DNA from: Ramlibacter sp. Leaf400
GTDB taxonomy: Bacteria > Pseudomonadota > Gammaproteobacteria > Burkholderiales > Burkholderiaceae_C
DNA: 64,000 nucleotides
Assembly: GCF_001424545.1 (NCBI RefSeq)
Contig: NZ_LMQL01000008.1
Coordinates: 310,001-374,000 of the forward strand
Direction of reading: 5' to 3'
This document shows positions 26,124 to 36,109 of this stretch, piece after piece. The notes under the pieces were generated by a model that did no database searches, was not told where the DNA came from, and worked only from the letters and a program-made list of their open reading frames with translations. Numbering within the stretch: the first letter of the stretch is position 1; every line of letters starts with the position of its first letter. The translations under genes were made by a program, and so were the position numbers.

Positions 26124-26972
26124 TCACTTGAAGATGACCGTCTTGTGCCCGTTGAGCAGAACGCGGTGCTCGCCGTGCCACTTCACCGCGCGGGCCAGCA
26201 CCTGGCTCTCGGTGTCGCGGCCGACCGCGGTAAGGTCCTCCACGGTCTGCGAGTGGTCCACCCGCGCCACGTCCTGCTCGATGATCGGGCCCTCGTCGAG
26301 TTCGGCGGTGACGTAGTGCGCCGTGGCGCCGATCAGCTTCACGCCGCGGTCGTGCGCCTGGTAGTACGGCTTGGCGCCCTTGAAGCTGGGCAGGAAGCTG
26401 TGGTGGATGTTGATGGCGCGACCGGCCAGCTTGCGGCACAGCTCGTCCGACAGGATCTGCATGTAGCGGGCCAGCACCACCAGCTCGGCGCGCTCGCTCT
26501 CGATGATCTCCAGCTGGCGCGCCTCGGCCTGGGCCTTGGTGGCGGCGCTCACCGGCACGTGGTGGAAGGGCACGTTGTAGCTGGCCGCCAGCTGGTAGAA
26601 GTCGCGGTGGTTGGAGACGATGGCCGCGATCTCCAGCGGCAGCAGGCCGCTGCGCCAGCGGAACAGCAGGTCGTTCAGGCAGTGGCCTTCCTTGCTGACC
26701 AGGATCACCGTGCGCATCGGCTGGCGGGTGGCGTGCAGCTTCCAGGCCATGCCGAAAGGCTGGGCGAACAGGTGCAGCTGCGCCTGCAGGTCCTCGAAGG
26801 TCAGCTGGCCGCAGGCGAACTGCACCCGCATGAAGAACAGGCCCGTGTCGTGGTCGTTGTACTGCGCCGCCTCCTCGATGTTGCCGCCGCGCTCCAGCAG
26901 GAAGCCGGAGACGGCGTGCACGATGCCCGGGCGGTCGGGGCAGGAAAGCGTGAGGATGTAGGCGTGCGTCAT
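26124..26972 (-). CDS. purU: Formyltetrahydrofolate deformylase
   Basis: This 282-residue enzyme hydrolyses 10-formyl-THF to formate and THF, balancing one-carbon pools. An N-terminal ACT domain (1-85; LTLSCPDRPGIVHAVSGFLL) senses glycine/methionine in the E. coli enzyme. The C-terminal formyltransferase-like domain shows NHRDFYQLA and INIHHSFLPSFKGAKPY, with the Asn-x-His catalytic pair, and then an Asp-bearing segment. An in-frame ATG 11 codons upstream is less likely because the ACT strand begins at MTHAYIL. It is divergent from the DUF4197 gene. Confidence 0.95.
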   Translation of the reverse strand: MTHAYILTLSCPDRPGIVHAVSGFLLERGGNIEEAAQYNDHDTGLFFMRVQFACGQLTFEDLQAQLHLFAQPFGMAWKLHATRQPMRTVILVSKEGHCLNDLLFRWRSGLLPLEIAAIVSNHRDFYQLAASYNVPFHHVPVSAATKAQAEARQLEIIESERAELVVLARYMQILSDELCRKLAGRAINIHHSFLPSFKGAKPYYQAHDRGVKLIGATAHYVTAELDEGPIIEQDVARVDHSQTVEDLTAVGRDTESQVLARAVKWHGEHRVLLNGHKTVIFK

Positions 26973-27061
26973 GGGAAGCGGCGATTGTCGCAAACGCCCG
27001 CGCATTGCCGCGTTGGCGCGCCGCAGGCATCATCGACTTCCCATCGCTTCTCGCTGCCCCG

Positions 27062-27757
27062 ATGCACCGACGCCGCTTTTCCCTCGCCCTCGTCTCGGCC
27101 CCCGCCGCCTTGCTGGCGCGGCCGGCCCATGCCTCCGGCCTGGCCTCCCTGTCCGATGCGGACGCCTCCCGCGGCCTGAAGACGGCGCTGGAGCAGGGCG
27201 CCCTGACGGCGGTGCGCCTGCTCGGCGTGCAGGACGGCTTCCTGGGCAACCCGCGGGTGCGCATCCCGCTGCCCAGCGCGCTGCAGGACGCTTCCAAGCT
27301 GCTCAAGGCCATGGGCCAGGGCCGGCAGGTGGAGGAGCTCGAGGTCGCGATCAACCGCGCCGCCGAGAACGCCGTGCCACTGGCCAAGAACCTGCTGGTG
27401 AACGCGGTGCGCACCATGAGCGTCACCGACGCCAAGAACATCCTCACCGGCGGCGACACCTCGGTGACCGCCTTCTTCGCCGACCGCACCCGTGCGCCGC
27501 TGGGCACGCAGTTCCTTCCCGTGGTGAAGCAGGCCACGTCCAAGGTGGGCCTGGCCGCCAAGTACGACCGCCTCGCCGGCAAGGCGGCGGGCTTCGGCCT
27601 GCTCAAGCAGGAGGACGCCAGCATCGACCACTACGTCACGCGCAAGGCGCTGGACGGGCTGTACCTGGTGATCGGCGAGGAGGAGAAGAAGCTGCGCAGC
27701 AACCCCGTGGCGGCCGGCAGCGACATCCTGCGCAAGGTGTTCGGGGCGCTGAAGTAA
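27062..27757 (+). CDS. DUF4197 periplasmic protein
   Basis: This 231-residue protein has a signal peptide (HRRRFSLALVSAPAALLA, cleaved near ARPAHAS) and a DUF4197 domain. Recognisable segments are ASRGLKTALEQG, VRIPLP, EVAINRAAENAVP, ILTGGDTSVT and ALDGLYLVIGEEEKKLR. The family is widespread in proteobacteria and has no known biochemical role. The start lies directly before the Arg-rich signal. A CAGAGG-type repeat follows the stop. Confidence 0.87.
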   Translation: MHRRRFSLALVSAPAALLARPAHASGLASLSDADASRGLKTALEQGALTAVRLLGVQDGFLGNPRVRIPLPSALQDASKLLKAMGQGRQVEELEVAINRAAENAVPLAKNLLVNAVRTMSVTDAKNILTGGDTSVTAFFADRTRAPLGTQFLPVVKQATSKVGLAAKYDRLAGKAAGFGLLKQEDASIDHYVTRKALDGLYLVIGEEEKKLRSNPVAAGSDILRKVFGALK

Positions 27758-27861
27758 TTCAAGGAACTGAACACGGAGGCACAGAGGCCCAGAGGAAAGA
27801 AGAGATTTCTTGAGGGTTTTCTCTGTCTCCCTCTGTGCCTCTGTGCCTCTGTGGTGAATTC
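27757..27861. repeat. GAATTC-bounded CAGAGGCACAGAGG inverted repeat
   Basis: The left side contains ATTC, then ACACGGAGGCACAGAGGCCC, at 27757-27795. The right side contains CTCTGTGCCTCTGTGCCTCT and GTGGTGAATTC at 27831-27861. The two are complementary over most of their length, with an AT-richer centre (AAGAAGAGATTTCTTGAGGG). It is a different repeat family from the FPRRRES palindromes and lies between the DUF4197 and aminotransferase genes. Confidence 0.75.
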
Positions 27862-27963
27862 TCAAGTGCTTCCCTGACGCGCGCCGCCCCCGGATTGCCG
27901 CCTCCGCGGGGCCACTCGCATTCAGAGCAAAATCAACTGACGATTCCGAAGGAGACCCGCCCC

Positions 27964-29298
<1,335 letters not shown>

Positions 29299-29325
29299 GC
29301 GCTTGCTGTTGTCCCCGGCAGTCGC

Positions 29326-29413
29326 CGTCATCCCCGCGCAGGCGGGGATCCAGTGCTTCCCCCGGCAGGGCTGAAGGCGGACGCCCTGGATTCCCGCCTG
29401 CGCGGGAATGACG
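29326..29413. repeat. Dispersed palindrome, copy 4 (full)
   Basis: The left arm is at 29326-29360 (CGTCATCCCCGCGCAGGCGG onward) and the right arm at 29386-29413 (CTGGATTCCCGCCTGCGCGG onward). It fills the gap between the convergent aminotransferase and ChaN-like genes. Confidence 0.85.
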
Positions 29414-29428
29414 TCCACCGGCCACGCC

Positions 29429-30178
29429 TCAGCGGCGCTGCATCCGCTCGCGCAACTGCGCGCAGTAATCCGGCGCAGCCGCGCCCTTCGATCCGCTGGC
29501 CGGCAGCACCACCGGCCTGACCACCAGCGCCGGCGGCAGGTGGCGCGGCACGCCCAGCTCCGGCAACACGTGCCCGGCCCCCGCGAGCAGCAGCACGGCG
29601 CGCCCCGGCACGGCGGCCCGTTCCAGCGTCTGCGCCATCGCCCGGTCGCGGGCGATCTGCACCCGGGCCATGGGCGCCAGCTGCTGCTGCGGCAGCAGGT
29701 CGCAGTGGCCGGTGCGGATGGCCTCGCGCTGGCCCGCCAGCGCCGCCGCGTCCAGCGTGTCGTCCAGCGAGGCATCGGCCATGGCCTGGCGCATGCGGTC
29801 GCGCGGCAGGTTGGCGCCCAGAACGGGGACGCCGGCCGCCACCGCGGCCATCACGGCCGGGCCGTAGGCGCTCCAGGGCCAGGCCTCTTCGTTCCAGTGG
29901 AGCGCGGCGCGGACGTCGCCCTCGTCGGCGTTGCGCGGCAGGCCGGCAGTGCTGCGGCCCTGTTCGGCCATCTCCAGCGCCACGGCGGCGAGCCGGCCCC
30001 GGGCCGCTAGCGACTGGACGGTGTCGCGGTGCTGGCGCTGGTGGGCCGCGTCGTCGTGCTGCTCGCCCAGCAGCACGATGTCGGCCCCGGCCAGCTCGTC
30101 GACGCCCGGTCCCGGCGAGGCGCAGCCGGCCAGCGTGGCGAGGGCGGCCAGCCCCCAGGTGCAGAGCGCGGTGCGCAT
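29429..30178 (-). CDS. ChaN-family haem-binding lipoprotein
   Basis: This 249-residue predicted lipoprotein has a lipobox LAGC near residue 18. It is followed by a ChaN/Tiki-superfamily domain: IVLLGEQHDDAAHQRQH carries the conserved Glu-x-His, and NADEGDVRAALHW and VLLLAGAGHV follow. ChaN of Campylobacter binds haem as an iron-regulated outer-membrane lipoprotein. Haem binding here is inferred. It is divergent from an AbrB-type transporter. Confidence 0.85.
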   Translation of the reverse strand: MRTALCTWGLAALATLAGCASPGPGVDELAGADIVLLGEQHDDAAHQRQHRDTVQSLAARGRLAAVALEMAEQGRSTAGLPRNADEGDVRAALHWNEEAWPWSAYGPAVMAAVAAGVPVLGANLPRDRMRQAMADASLDDTLDAAALAGQREAIRTGHCDLLPQQQLAPMARVQIARDRAMAQTLERAAVPGRAVLLLAGAGHVLPELGVPRHLPPALVVRPVVLPASGSKGAAAPDYCAQLRERMQRR

Positions 30179-30228
30179 CGGGCGATACTAAGCCGCGGCC
30201 GCGCTTGCCGCGCCGCTTTTCCCGACCG

Positions 30229-31284
30229 ATGGATTCCCGATTTTTCGTGCGCGCCGCCGCCACGCTCGCCGTCGCGCTGGCCGCCGCCCTGGCCTGCGTC
30301 TGGCTGCACACGCCCCTGCCCTGGATGCTGGGCCCGCTGATCGCCACCTCGGCGCTGTCGCTGCTGGGCGCGCCCACGCAGAGCTGGACACCGCTGCGCA
30401 ACGCGGCGCAGTGGGCGATCGGCGTGGCGCTGGGCCTGTACTTCACGCCCGAGGTCACGGCGCTGGTGCTGCAGCTGTGGTGGGCCATCCTGCTGGCCAT
30501 CGTCTGGGCGCTGCTGCTGGGCTGGGGCTTCGGACGCTGGCTGCACGGCGTGCTGCGCGGCCGCATGCCGGGCGGGCCGAAGGAGCTGCGCGCCACCAGC
30601 TACTTCGCCGGTGCCATCGGCGGCGCTTCGGAGATGACCTTGCTGGCCGAGCGCGCCGGCGCGCGCACCGACCTGGTCGCCGCCGCCCACAGCCTGCGCC
30701 TGCTGCTGGTGACGCTGCTGCTGCCGGTGGCCTTCGCCTGGCTGGGCCTGCACGGCAGCGACCCCACCTTGCCCGGCGCCCGCGTGGTCCGGCTGCCGGG
30801 GCTGGGCCTGCTGGTGCTCGCCACGCTGGCGGGCGCCTGGCTGCTGGCGCGCACCGGCCGCGCCAACCCGTGGTTCCTGGGGGCGCTGCTGGTGGCGATG
30901 GGCCTGACCATGGCCGGCATCCAGCTGTCGGCGATGCCGCAGGCGTTCACCAACGCGGCGCAGCTGGTCATCGGCGTCAGCCTGGGCGTGCGCTTCCGGG
31001 CCGAATTCGTGCACACGGCGCCGCGCTGGCTGCTGGCGGTGACGGTGGGCACGGTGGGAATGATCGTGCTGTGCGCGGGCTTCGCCGTCCTGCTGGCCTG
31101 GGCCACGGGATTGAGCGCCGCGACGCTGGTGCTGGGCACGTCACCGGGAGGGATCGCGGAGATGGCCATCACGGCCAAGGTGCTTCAGCTGGGGGTGCCG
31201 GTGGTGACTGCGTTCCAGGTCTGCCGGCTGGTGGCGGTGCTGATGCTGGTGGAACCCCTGCACCGATGGGGCTGGCTGCGCTGA
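30229..31284 (+). CDS. AbrB-family membrane transporter
   Basis: This 351-residue inner-membrane protein has about ten hydrophobic segments and an internal duplication. PWMLGPLIATSALSLLGAP near residue 25 is echoed by NPWFLGALLVAMGLTMAGI near residue 215. SYFAGAIGGASEMTLLAERA is echoed by LGTSPGGIAEMAITAKVLQL. This is the AbrB duplication family, formerly labelled ammonia monooxygenase. The substrate is unknown. The ATG at 30229 is chosen over a TTG eight codons upstream. Confidence 0.87.
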   Translation: MDSRFFVRAAATLAVALAAALACVWLHTPLPWMLGPLIATSALSLLGAPTQSWTPLRNAAQWAIGVALGLYFTPEVTALVLQLWWAILLAIVWALLLGWGFGRWLHGVLRGRMPGGPKELRATSYFAGAIGGASEMTLLAERAGARTDLVAAAHSLRLLLVTLLLPVAFAWLGLHGSDPTLPGARVVRLPGLGLLVLATLAGAWLLARTGRANPWFLGALLVAMGLTMAGIQLSAMPQAFTNAAQLVIGVSLGVRFRAEFVHTAPRWLLAVTVGTVGMIVLCAGFAVLLAWATGLSAATLVLGTSPGGIAEMAITAKVLQLGVPVVTAFQVCRLVAVLMLVEPLHRWGWLR

Positions 31285-31330
31285 ACCGGCAGCCGGGGGA
31301 AGACGCGGGTGGGTCGCCCGCGGCCGGGGG

Positions 31331-31603
31331 TCAGTGCATCACCAGGGGGTTCTGGGCGAGCTCGGCGTAGCCGTCGAGCGTTTCCTCGACCTCTTCCTGG
31401 GTGGGCGTGTTCAGCTGCCAGGCGTTGATCTGCTTCTGGAACGCGTCGGCCCAGGAGCCGTCCAGGTAGACCTCCTTGTTCGTGCGCTTGTCGACGATCT
31501 CGAAGCCGTGGCGGGCGGTGCGCGGAGGCGGCTCGCCATCGGCAGGCTCGTTCGCCTGCATGTGCACGACGACGAACGAGTCGGAGTCATAGAGCATTTG
31601 CAT
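31331..31603 (-). CDS. DUF3567 family protein
   Basis: This is a 90-residue soluble protein. MQMLYDSDSFVVVHM, then HGFEIVDKRTNKEVYLDGSW and NTPTQEEVEETLDGY, fit the DUF3567 family, known almost only from Burkholderiales. Its function is unknown. An in-frame ATG 16 codons upstream would add a nonconserved leader, so this start is preferred. It is convergent with the AbrB gene. Confidence 0.85.
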   Translation of the reverse strand: MQMLYDSDSFVVVHMQANEPADGEPPPRTARHGFEIVDKRTNKEVYLDGSWADAFQKQINAWQLNTPTQEEVEETLDGYAELAQNPLVMH

Positions 31604-31705
31604 GGTGTCGTCCTTTGGCATTCCAGATGGCTGCGTTCGGATCCGTTTCAAGTCATCCTCAAGAAGCCGCTTTCTGCATGCTTCCCAGAGTAGGCAATAC
31701 CAGCC

Positions 31706-32689
31706 TCAGCCTTTGTCGGTGCCGGACCACTGCAGGTCGAGCCATTCGCCAGTCGGCGTTGTAAGACGCAGGCGCACCGGAACGTCAGCCGCGCCGGGGG
31801 CGAACCACAGTTCGAGTCGCGGATCCCACTCGCGTTCCGGTGTCCGCGTGAGCTTCAGCCCATCCGTGGGGCCCGACGGCAGGGCCAGCGTCTGCGCCCC
31901 ATCGACCGTGAAGCGCCAGGCCTGGGCGTCGCGGGTGGTGGCGGTCTGGACCACGAGCGAATCGCCCGCCGACCAGCCTTGCGGTCGCGCTGAGAGCAGG
32001 GCGCCCAGCTGCAGCAGCACGCTCAGGCGGTCCTGAGCGCCAGGGTGCAGCGGCGCCGCTTCGGCCTGGCGGCTGAACACGATGCGGCCGCCGTCGCGGT
32101 CGAAGTGGGTGGCTTCCTCGCTGCGCAGCCGCTCGGAAAAGCGCAGCGGCGCCAGGCCGTGCGGCTGCAGGGTGCCGGTGCTGCGCTGCACGCGCGCCGG
32201 CAGCGGCGGCGCGTCGATGCGCAGCGTGGCCTCGTAGCGCTGGCCGTCGTGCCACCAGGCCAGTTCGGCCCGGCCGGACACGGGCACGCCGCGGTGAAGG
32301 GCGGTCACGGCGTAGTGCCAGCGGGCAGCGCCGGGGAGGGCGACTTGCGGAAGGGCTGCGCTCGTGTCCGGGGGCGGGATTGCGGGCGCAGGCGCCGCTG
32401 GCAACTCTCGGGAAGCAGGCGCGGGTGGCCGGGCTTGTCGCGCATCTGGGGTGCGGGGGACCCGCGTCGGCGTGGTCGGCGACGCAGCCGCGGGCGGCGC
32501 ACCTGCCTGCGCCCCAACGGGCTCCACGGGCGTCGTCACCAGCGCGCGGACCGCCGCCCCCTGCGGCGTTCGCGATCCATTCCACGCGAACGTCCCCGGC
32601 GCCTCCTTCAACACCAGCCCGTGCAGCAGAAGCACCAGCGCGGACAGGACCAGCAGCGGCCGCGTCGGCACGCCGGGCCCGGGTTTCAC
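31706..32689 (-). CDS. DUF3108 protein with N-terminal membrane anchor and proline-rich linker
   Basis: This is a 327-residue protein. One membrane helix (about 10-28, LLVLSALVLLLHGLVL) is followed by an Ala/Pro/Thr-rich linker of about 80 residues (TPTTPTRVPRT-like), giving a TonB-like layout. A C-terminal DUF3108 domain (about 115-327) is a beta-rich periplasmic fold. GTG at 32689 overlaps the IclR stop (GTGA). No function is established; a periplasmic envelope role is inferred from the anchor and linker. Confidence 0.82.
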   Translation of the reverse strand: MKPGPGVPTRPLLVLSALVLLLHGLVLKEAPGTFAWNGSRTPQGAAVRALVTTPVEPVGAQAGAPPAAASPTTPTRVPRTPDARQARPPAPASRELPAAPAPAIPPPDTSAALPQVALPGAARWHYAVTALHRGVPVSGRAELAWWHDGQRYEATLRIDAPPLPARVQRSTGTLQPHGLAPLRFSERLRSEEATHFDRDGGRIVFSRQAEAAPLHPGAQDRLSVLLQLGALLSARPQGWSAGDSLVVQTATTRDAQAWRFTVDGAQTLALPSGPTDGLKLTRTPEREWDPRLELWFAPGAADVPVRLRLTTPTGEWLDLQWSGTDKG

Positions 32690-33462
32690 CCGCGCCAGCC
32701 CAGGTCGCTGGAGAGCTGCAGGGCCGCTTCACGCAGCGGGCCGTGCACCGCGCCGTCCCACGCGGGGTCGAAGGTGCCGGTGGGCCCGAGGGCGACGATG
32801 CCCAGGACCATGTGGCCGTCGGCGTCGAACACCGGCACGCAGAAGCCCACGATGCCGGGCAGCAGCACGTCCACCACGCGTGCCGCGCCGCGCTCGCGCA
32901 CCTCGTCCAGCAGGGCGCGCGCCTGTGTGAGCGTGGCGGGCACGTCGGTGCGGCCCTGCTTCTGCGCGCGCGCCAGTTCCTCGCGCAGCATGGGCGTGAT
33001 CGCCTCGCGCGAGGCGTAGGCGGCAAAGCAGCGGCCGGTGGCGGACGACAGCAGCGGCATCACGTCGCCCAGGCGCAGGTTGACCGTCACCGCCGAGGGC
33101 GACTCCTCCCAGTGCACGATGGTCGGGCCGTGGTTGCCCCACACGGCCAGGGCCAGCGTGTGGCCGATGCGCTCCATCAGCGCCGTGACGCGCACGCGCG
33201 CCGCCTTGACCGCATCCAGCCGCGAGAGCGAAGCCAGACCGAGCTTGAGGGCCGCCGGCCCGAGGTCGTAGCGCGTGGTCGAGGGGTCCTGGGCCACCAG
33301 CTGCAGGCGCTGGAAACTCACCAGGTAGCGGTGCGCCTTGGCGGCGCTCATGCCGGCGGCGGCGGCCAGGTCGCGCAGCATCAGCGGGCCCGGCGCCTGG
33401 CCCAGGGCGTCGAGCAGCGCGAACCCCACCTCCACCGACTGGATTCCGGCGCGCTCCTTCAT
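32686..33462 (-). CDS. IclR-family transcription regulator
   Basis: This 258-residue regulator has an N-terminal winged HTH (SVEVGFALLDALGQAPGPLM, then AAAAGMSAAKAHRYLVSF) and a C-terminal IclR effector domain (about 85-258). It is divergent from an FAH-family hydrolase gene across 109 bp containing an AT-rich palindrome. This suggests it controls that gene. It shares 4 bp with the downstream DUF3108 gene. Confidence 0.92.
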   Translation of the reverse strand: MKERAGIQSVEVGFALLDALGQAPGPLMLRDLAAAAGMSAAKAHRYLVSFQRLQLVAQDPSTTRYDLGPAALKLGLASLSRLDAVKAARVRVTALMERIGHTLALAVWGNHGPTIVHWEESPSAVTVNLRLGDVMPLLSSATGRCFAAYASREAITPMLREELARAQKQGRTDVPATLTQARALLDEVRERGAARVVDVLLPGIVGFCVPVFDADGHMVLGIVALGPTGTFDPAWDGAVHGPLREAALQLSSDLGWRG

Positions 33463-33489
33463 GCGGGAAGGCGTGGGCTAGAATTTCGT

Positions 33490-33511
33490 TTAGGTAAATT
33501 CATTTCACTAA
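33490..33511. promoter_or_regulatory. Putative IclR operator
   Basis: TTAGGTAAATT directly abuts CATTTCACTAA, forming a 22-bp imperfect palindrome (8 of 11 pairs). It lies in the gap between the divergent IclR and FAH-family genes. It stands out as AT-rich in a high-GC region and sits 28 bases before the IclR start. Function is inferred from symmetry and position. Confidence 0.5.
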
Positions 33512-33571
33512 GCGTAACGCCGCGGTCGGGCCCCGACTTTAGCGCAGGACGCGAATTCCGGGGTGCTCAGG

Positions 33572-34582
33572 ATGAAGCTTGCGACGTACAAGGACGGTTC
33601 CCGCGACGGCCAGCTGGTGGTGGTGTCGCGCGACCTGGCGACGGCCCATTATGCGACCGGCATCGCGGGCCGCCTGCAGCAGGCGCTGGACGACTGGGGC
33701 TTCATCTCCCCCCAGTTGCAGGACCTGTACGAGGCCCTGAACGGCGGCAGGACGCGCCACGCTTTTCCCTTCGAGCCGCAGCGCTGCATGGCGCCGCTGC
33801 CGCGCGCCTACCAGTGGGCCGACGGCTCCGCCTACATCAACCACGTGGAACTGGTGCGGGCCGCCCGCAAGGCGGAAGTGCCCGAGACCTTCTACACCGA
33901 CCCGCTGATGTACCAGGGCGGCAGCGACGACTTCCTGGGCCCGTGCGACGAGGTGGTGGTGCCCAGCGAGGAGTGGGGCATCGACTTCGAGGCCGAGATC
34001 GCGGTGGTCACCGGCGACGTGCCCATGCAGGCCACCCCGGACGAGGCGCTCGAGGGCATCCGCCTGGTGATGCTGGCCAACGACGTCAGCCTGCGCAACC
34101 TGATCCCGGCCGAACTGGCCAAGGGCTTCGGCTTCTTCCAGAGCAAGCCGGCCACCGCTTTCAGCCCGGTGGCCGTGACGCTCGACGAACTGGGCGACGC
34201 CTGGCAGGGCGGGCGCCTGCACCTCACGCTGCAATCCAACTGGAACGGCCGCCGCGTGGGCATGTGCGAGGCCGGCCCCGAGATGACCTTCCACTTCGGC
34301 CAGCTGATCGCCCACATCTGCAAGACGCGCAACGTGCGTGCCGGCAGCATCGTGGGATCCGGCACCGTGAGCAACAAGGGCACGGAGCAGAACGGCCGAA
34401 TGGAGTGGCCCAAGGGCTACAGCTGCATCGCCGAGAAGCGGGCCATCGAGACCATCCAGGACGGCAAGCCCTCGACCGAGTTCATGAAGTTCGGCGACAC
34501 CATCCGCATCGAGATGAAGGGCAAGGACGGGCAGACGATCTTCGGGGCGATCGAGCAGAAGATCGCGCCGGTGGTGCGCTGA
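33572..34582 (+). CDS. Fumarylacetoacetate hydrolase-family protein
   Basis: This 336-residue protein has an N-terminal domain (about 1-75; MKLATYKDGSRDGQ) and an FAH-type catalytic domain. EWGIDFEAEIAVVTGDV carries two of the metal-binding acidic residues and ANDVSLRNLI a third. GSGTVSNKGTEQNG continues the fold. Members hydrolyse C-C bonds in aromatic degradation or decarboxylate oxaloacetate. The divergent IclR regulator favours aromatic or acylpyruvate breakdown. The substrate cannot be read from sequence. Confidence 0.9.
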   Translation: MKLATYKDGSRDGQLVVVSRDLATAHYATGIAGRLQQALDDWGFISPQLQDLYEALNGGRTRHAFPFEPQRCMAPLPRAYQWADGSAYINHVELVRAARKAEVPETFYTDPLMYQGGSDDFLGPCDEVVVPSEEWGIDFEAEIAVVTGDVPMQATPDEALEGIRLVMLANDVSLRNLIPAELAKGFGFFQSKPATAFSPVAVTLDELGDAWQGGRLHLTLQSNWNGRRVGMCEAGPEMTFHFGQLIAHICKTRNVRAGSIVGSGTVSNKGTEQNGRMEWPKGYSCIAEKRAIETIQDGKPSTEFMKFGDTIRIEMKGKDGQTIFGAIEQKIAPVVR

Positions 34583-34592
34583 GCCCCTGGTC

Positions 34593-34681
34593 CCGTCATT
34601 CCCGCGAAGGCGGGAATCCAGTGCGTCCGCCTTCAGCGGACTGCCGGAAGCCCTGGGTCCCCGCCTCCGCGAGGACGACGC
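34593..34681. repeat. Dispersed palindrome, copy 5 (full, diverged)
   Basis: The left arm is at 34593-34631 (CCGTCATTCCCGCGAAGGCG onward) and the right arm at about 34645-34681 (CGGAAGCCCTGGGTCCCCGC onward, with changes). It fills the gap between the convergent FAH-family and otsA genes. Confidence 0.83.
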
Positions 34682-34700
34682 ACATTCCCCCGCATTCCTC

Positions 34701-36104
<1,404 letters not shown>

Positions 36105-36109
36105 CGCGG

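Noticed and set aside
31304-31322. CGCGGG/CCCGCG hairpin between the AbrB and DUF3567 genes as a terminator
   Set aside because: A 6-bp GC stem without a T-tract is expected by chance at this base composition.
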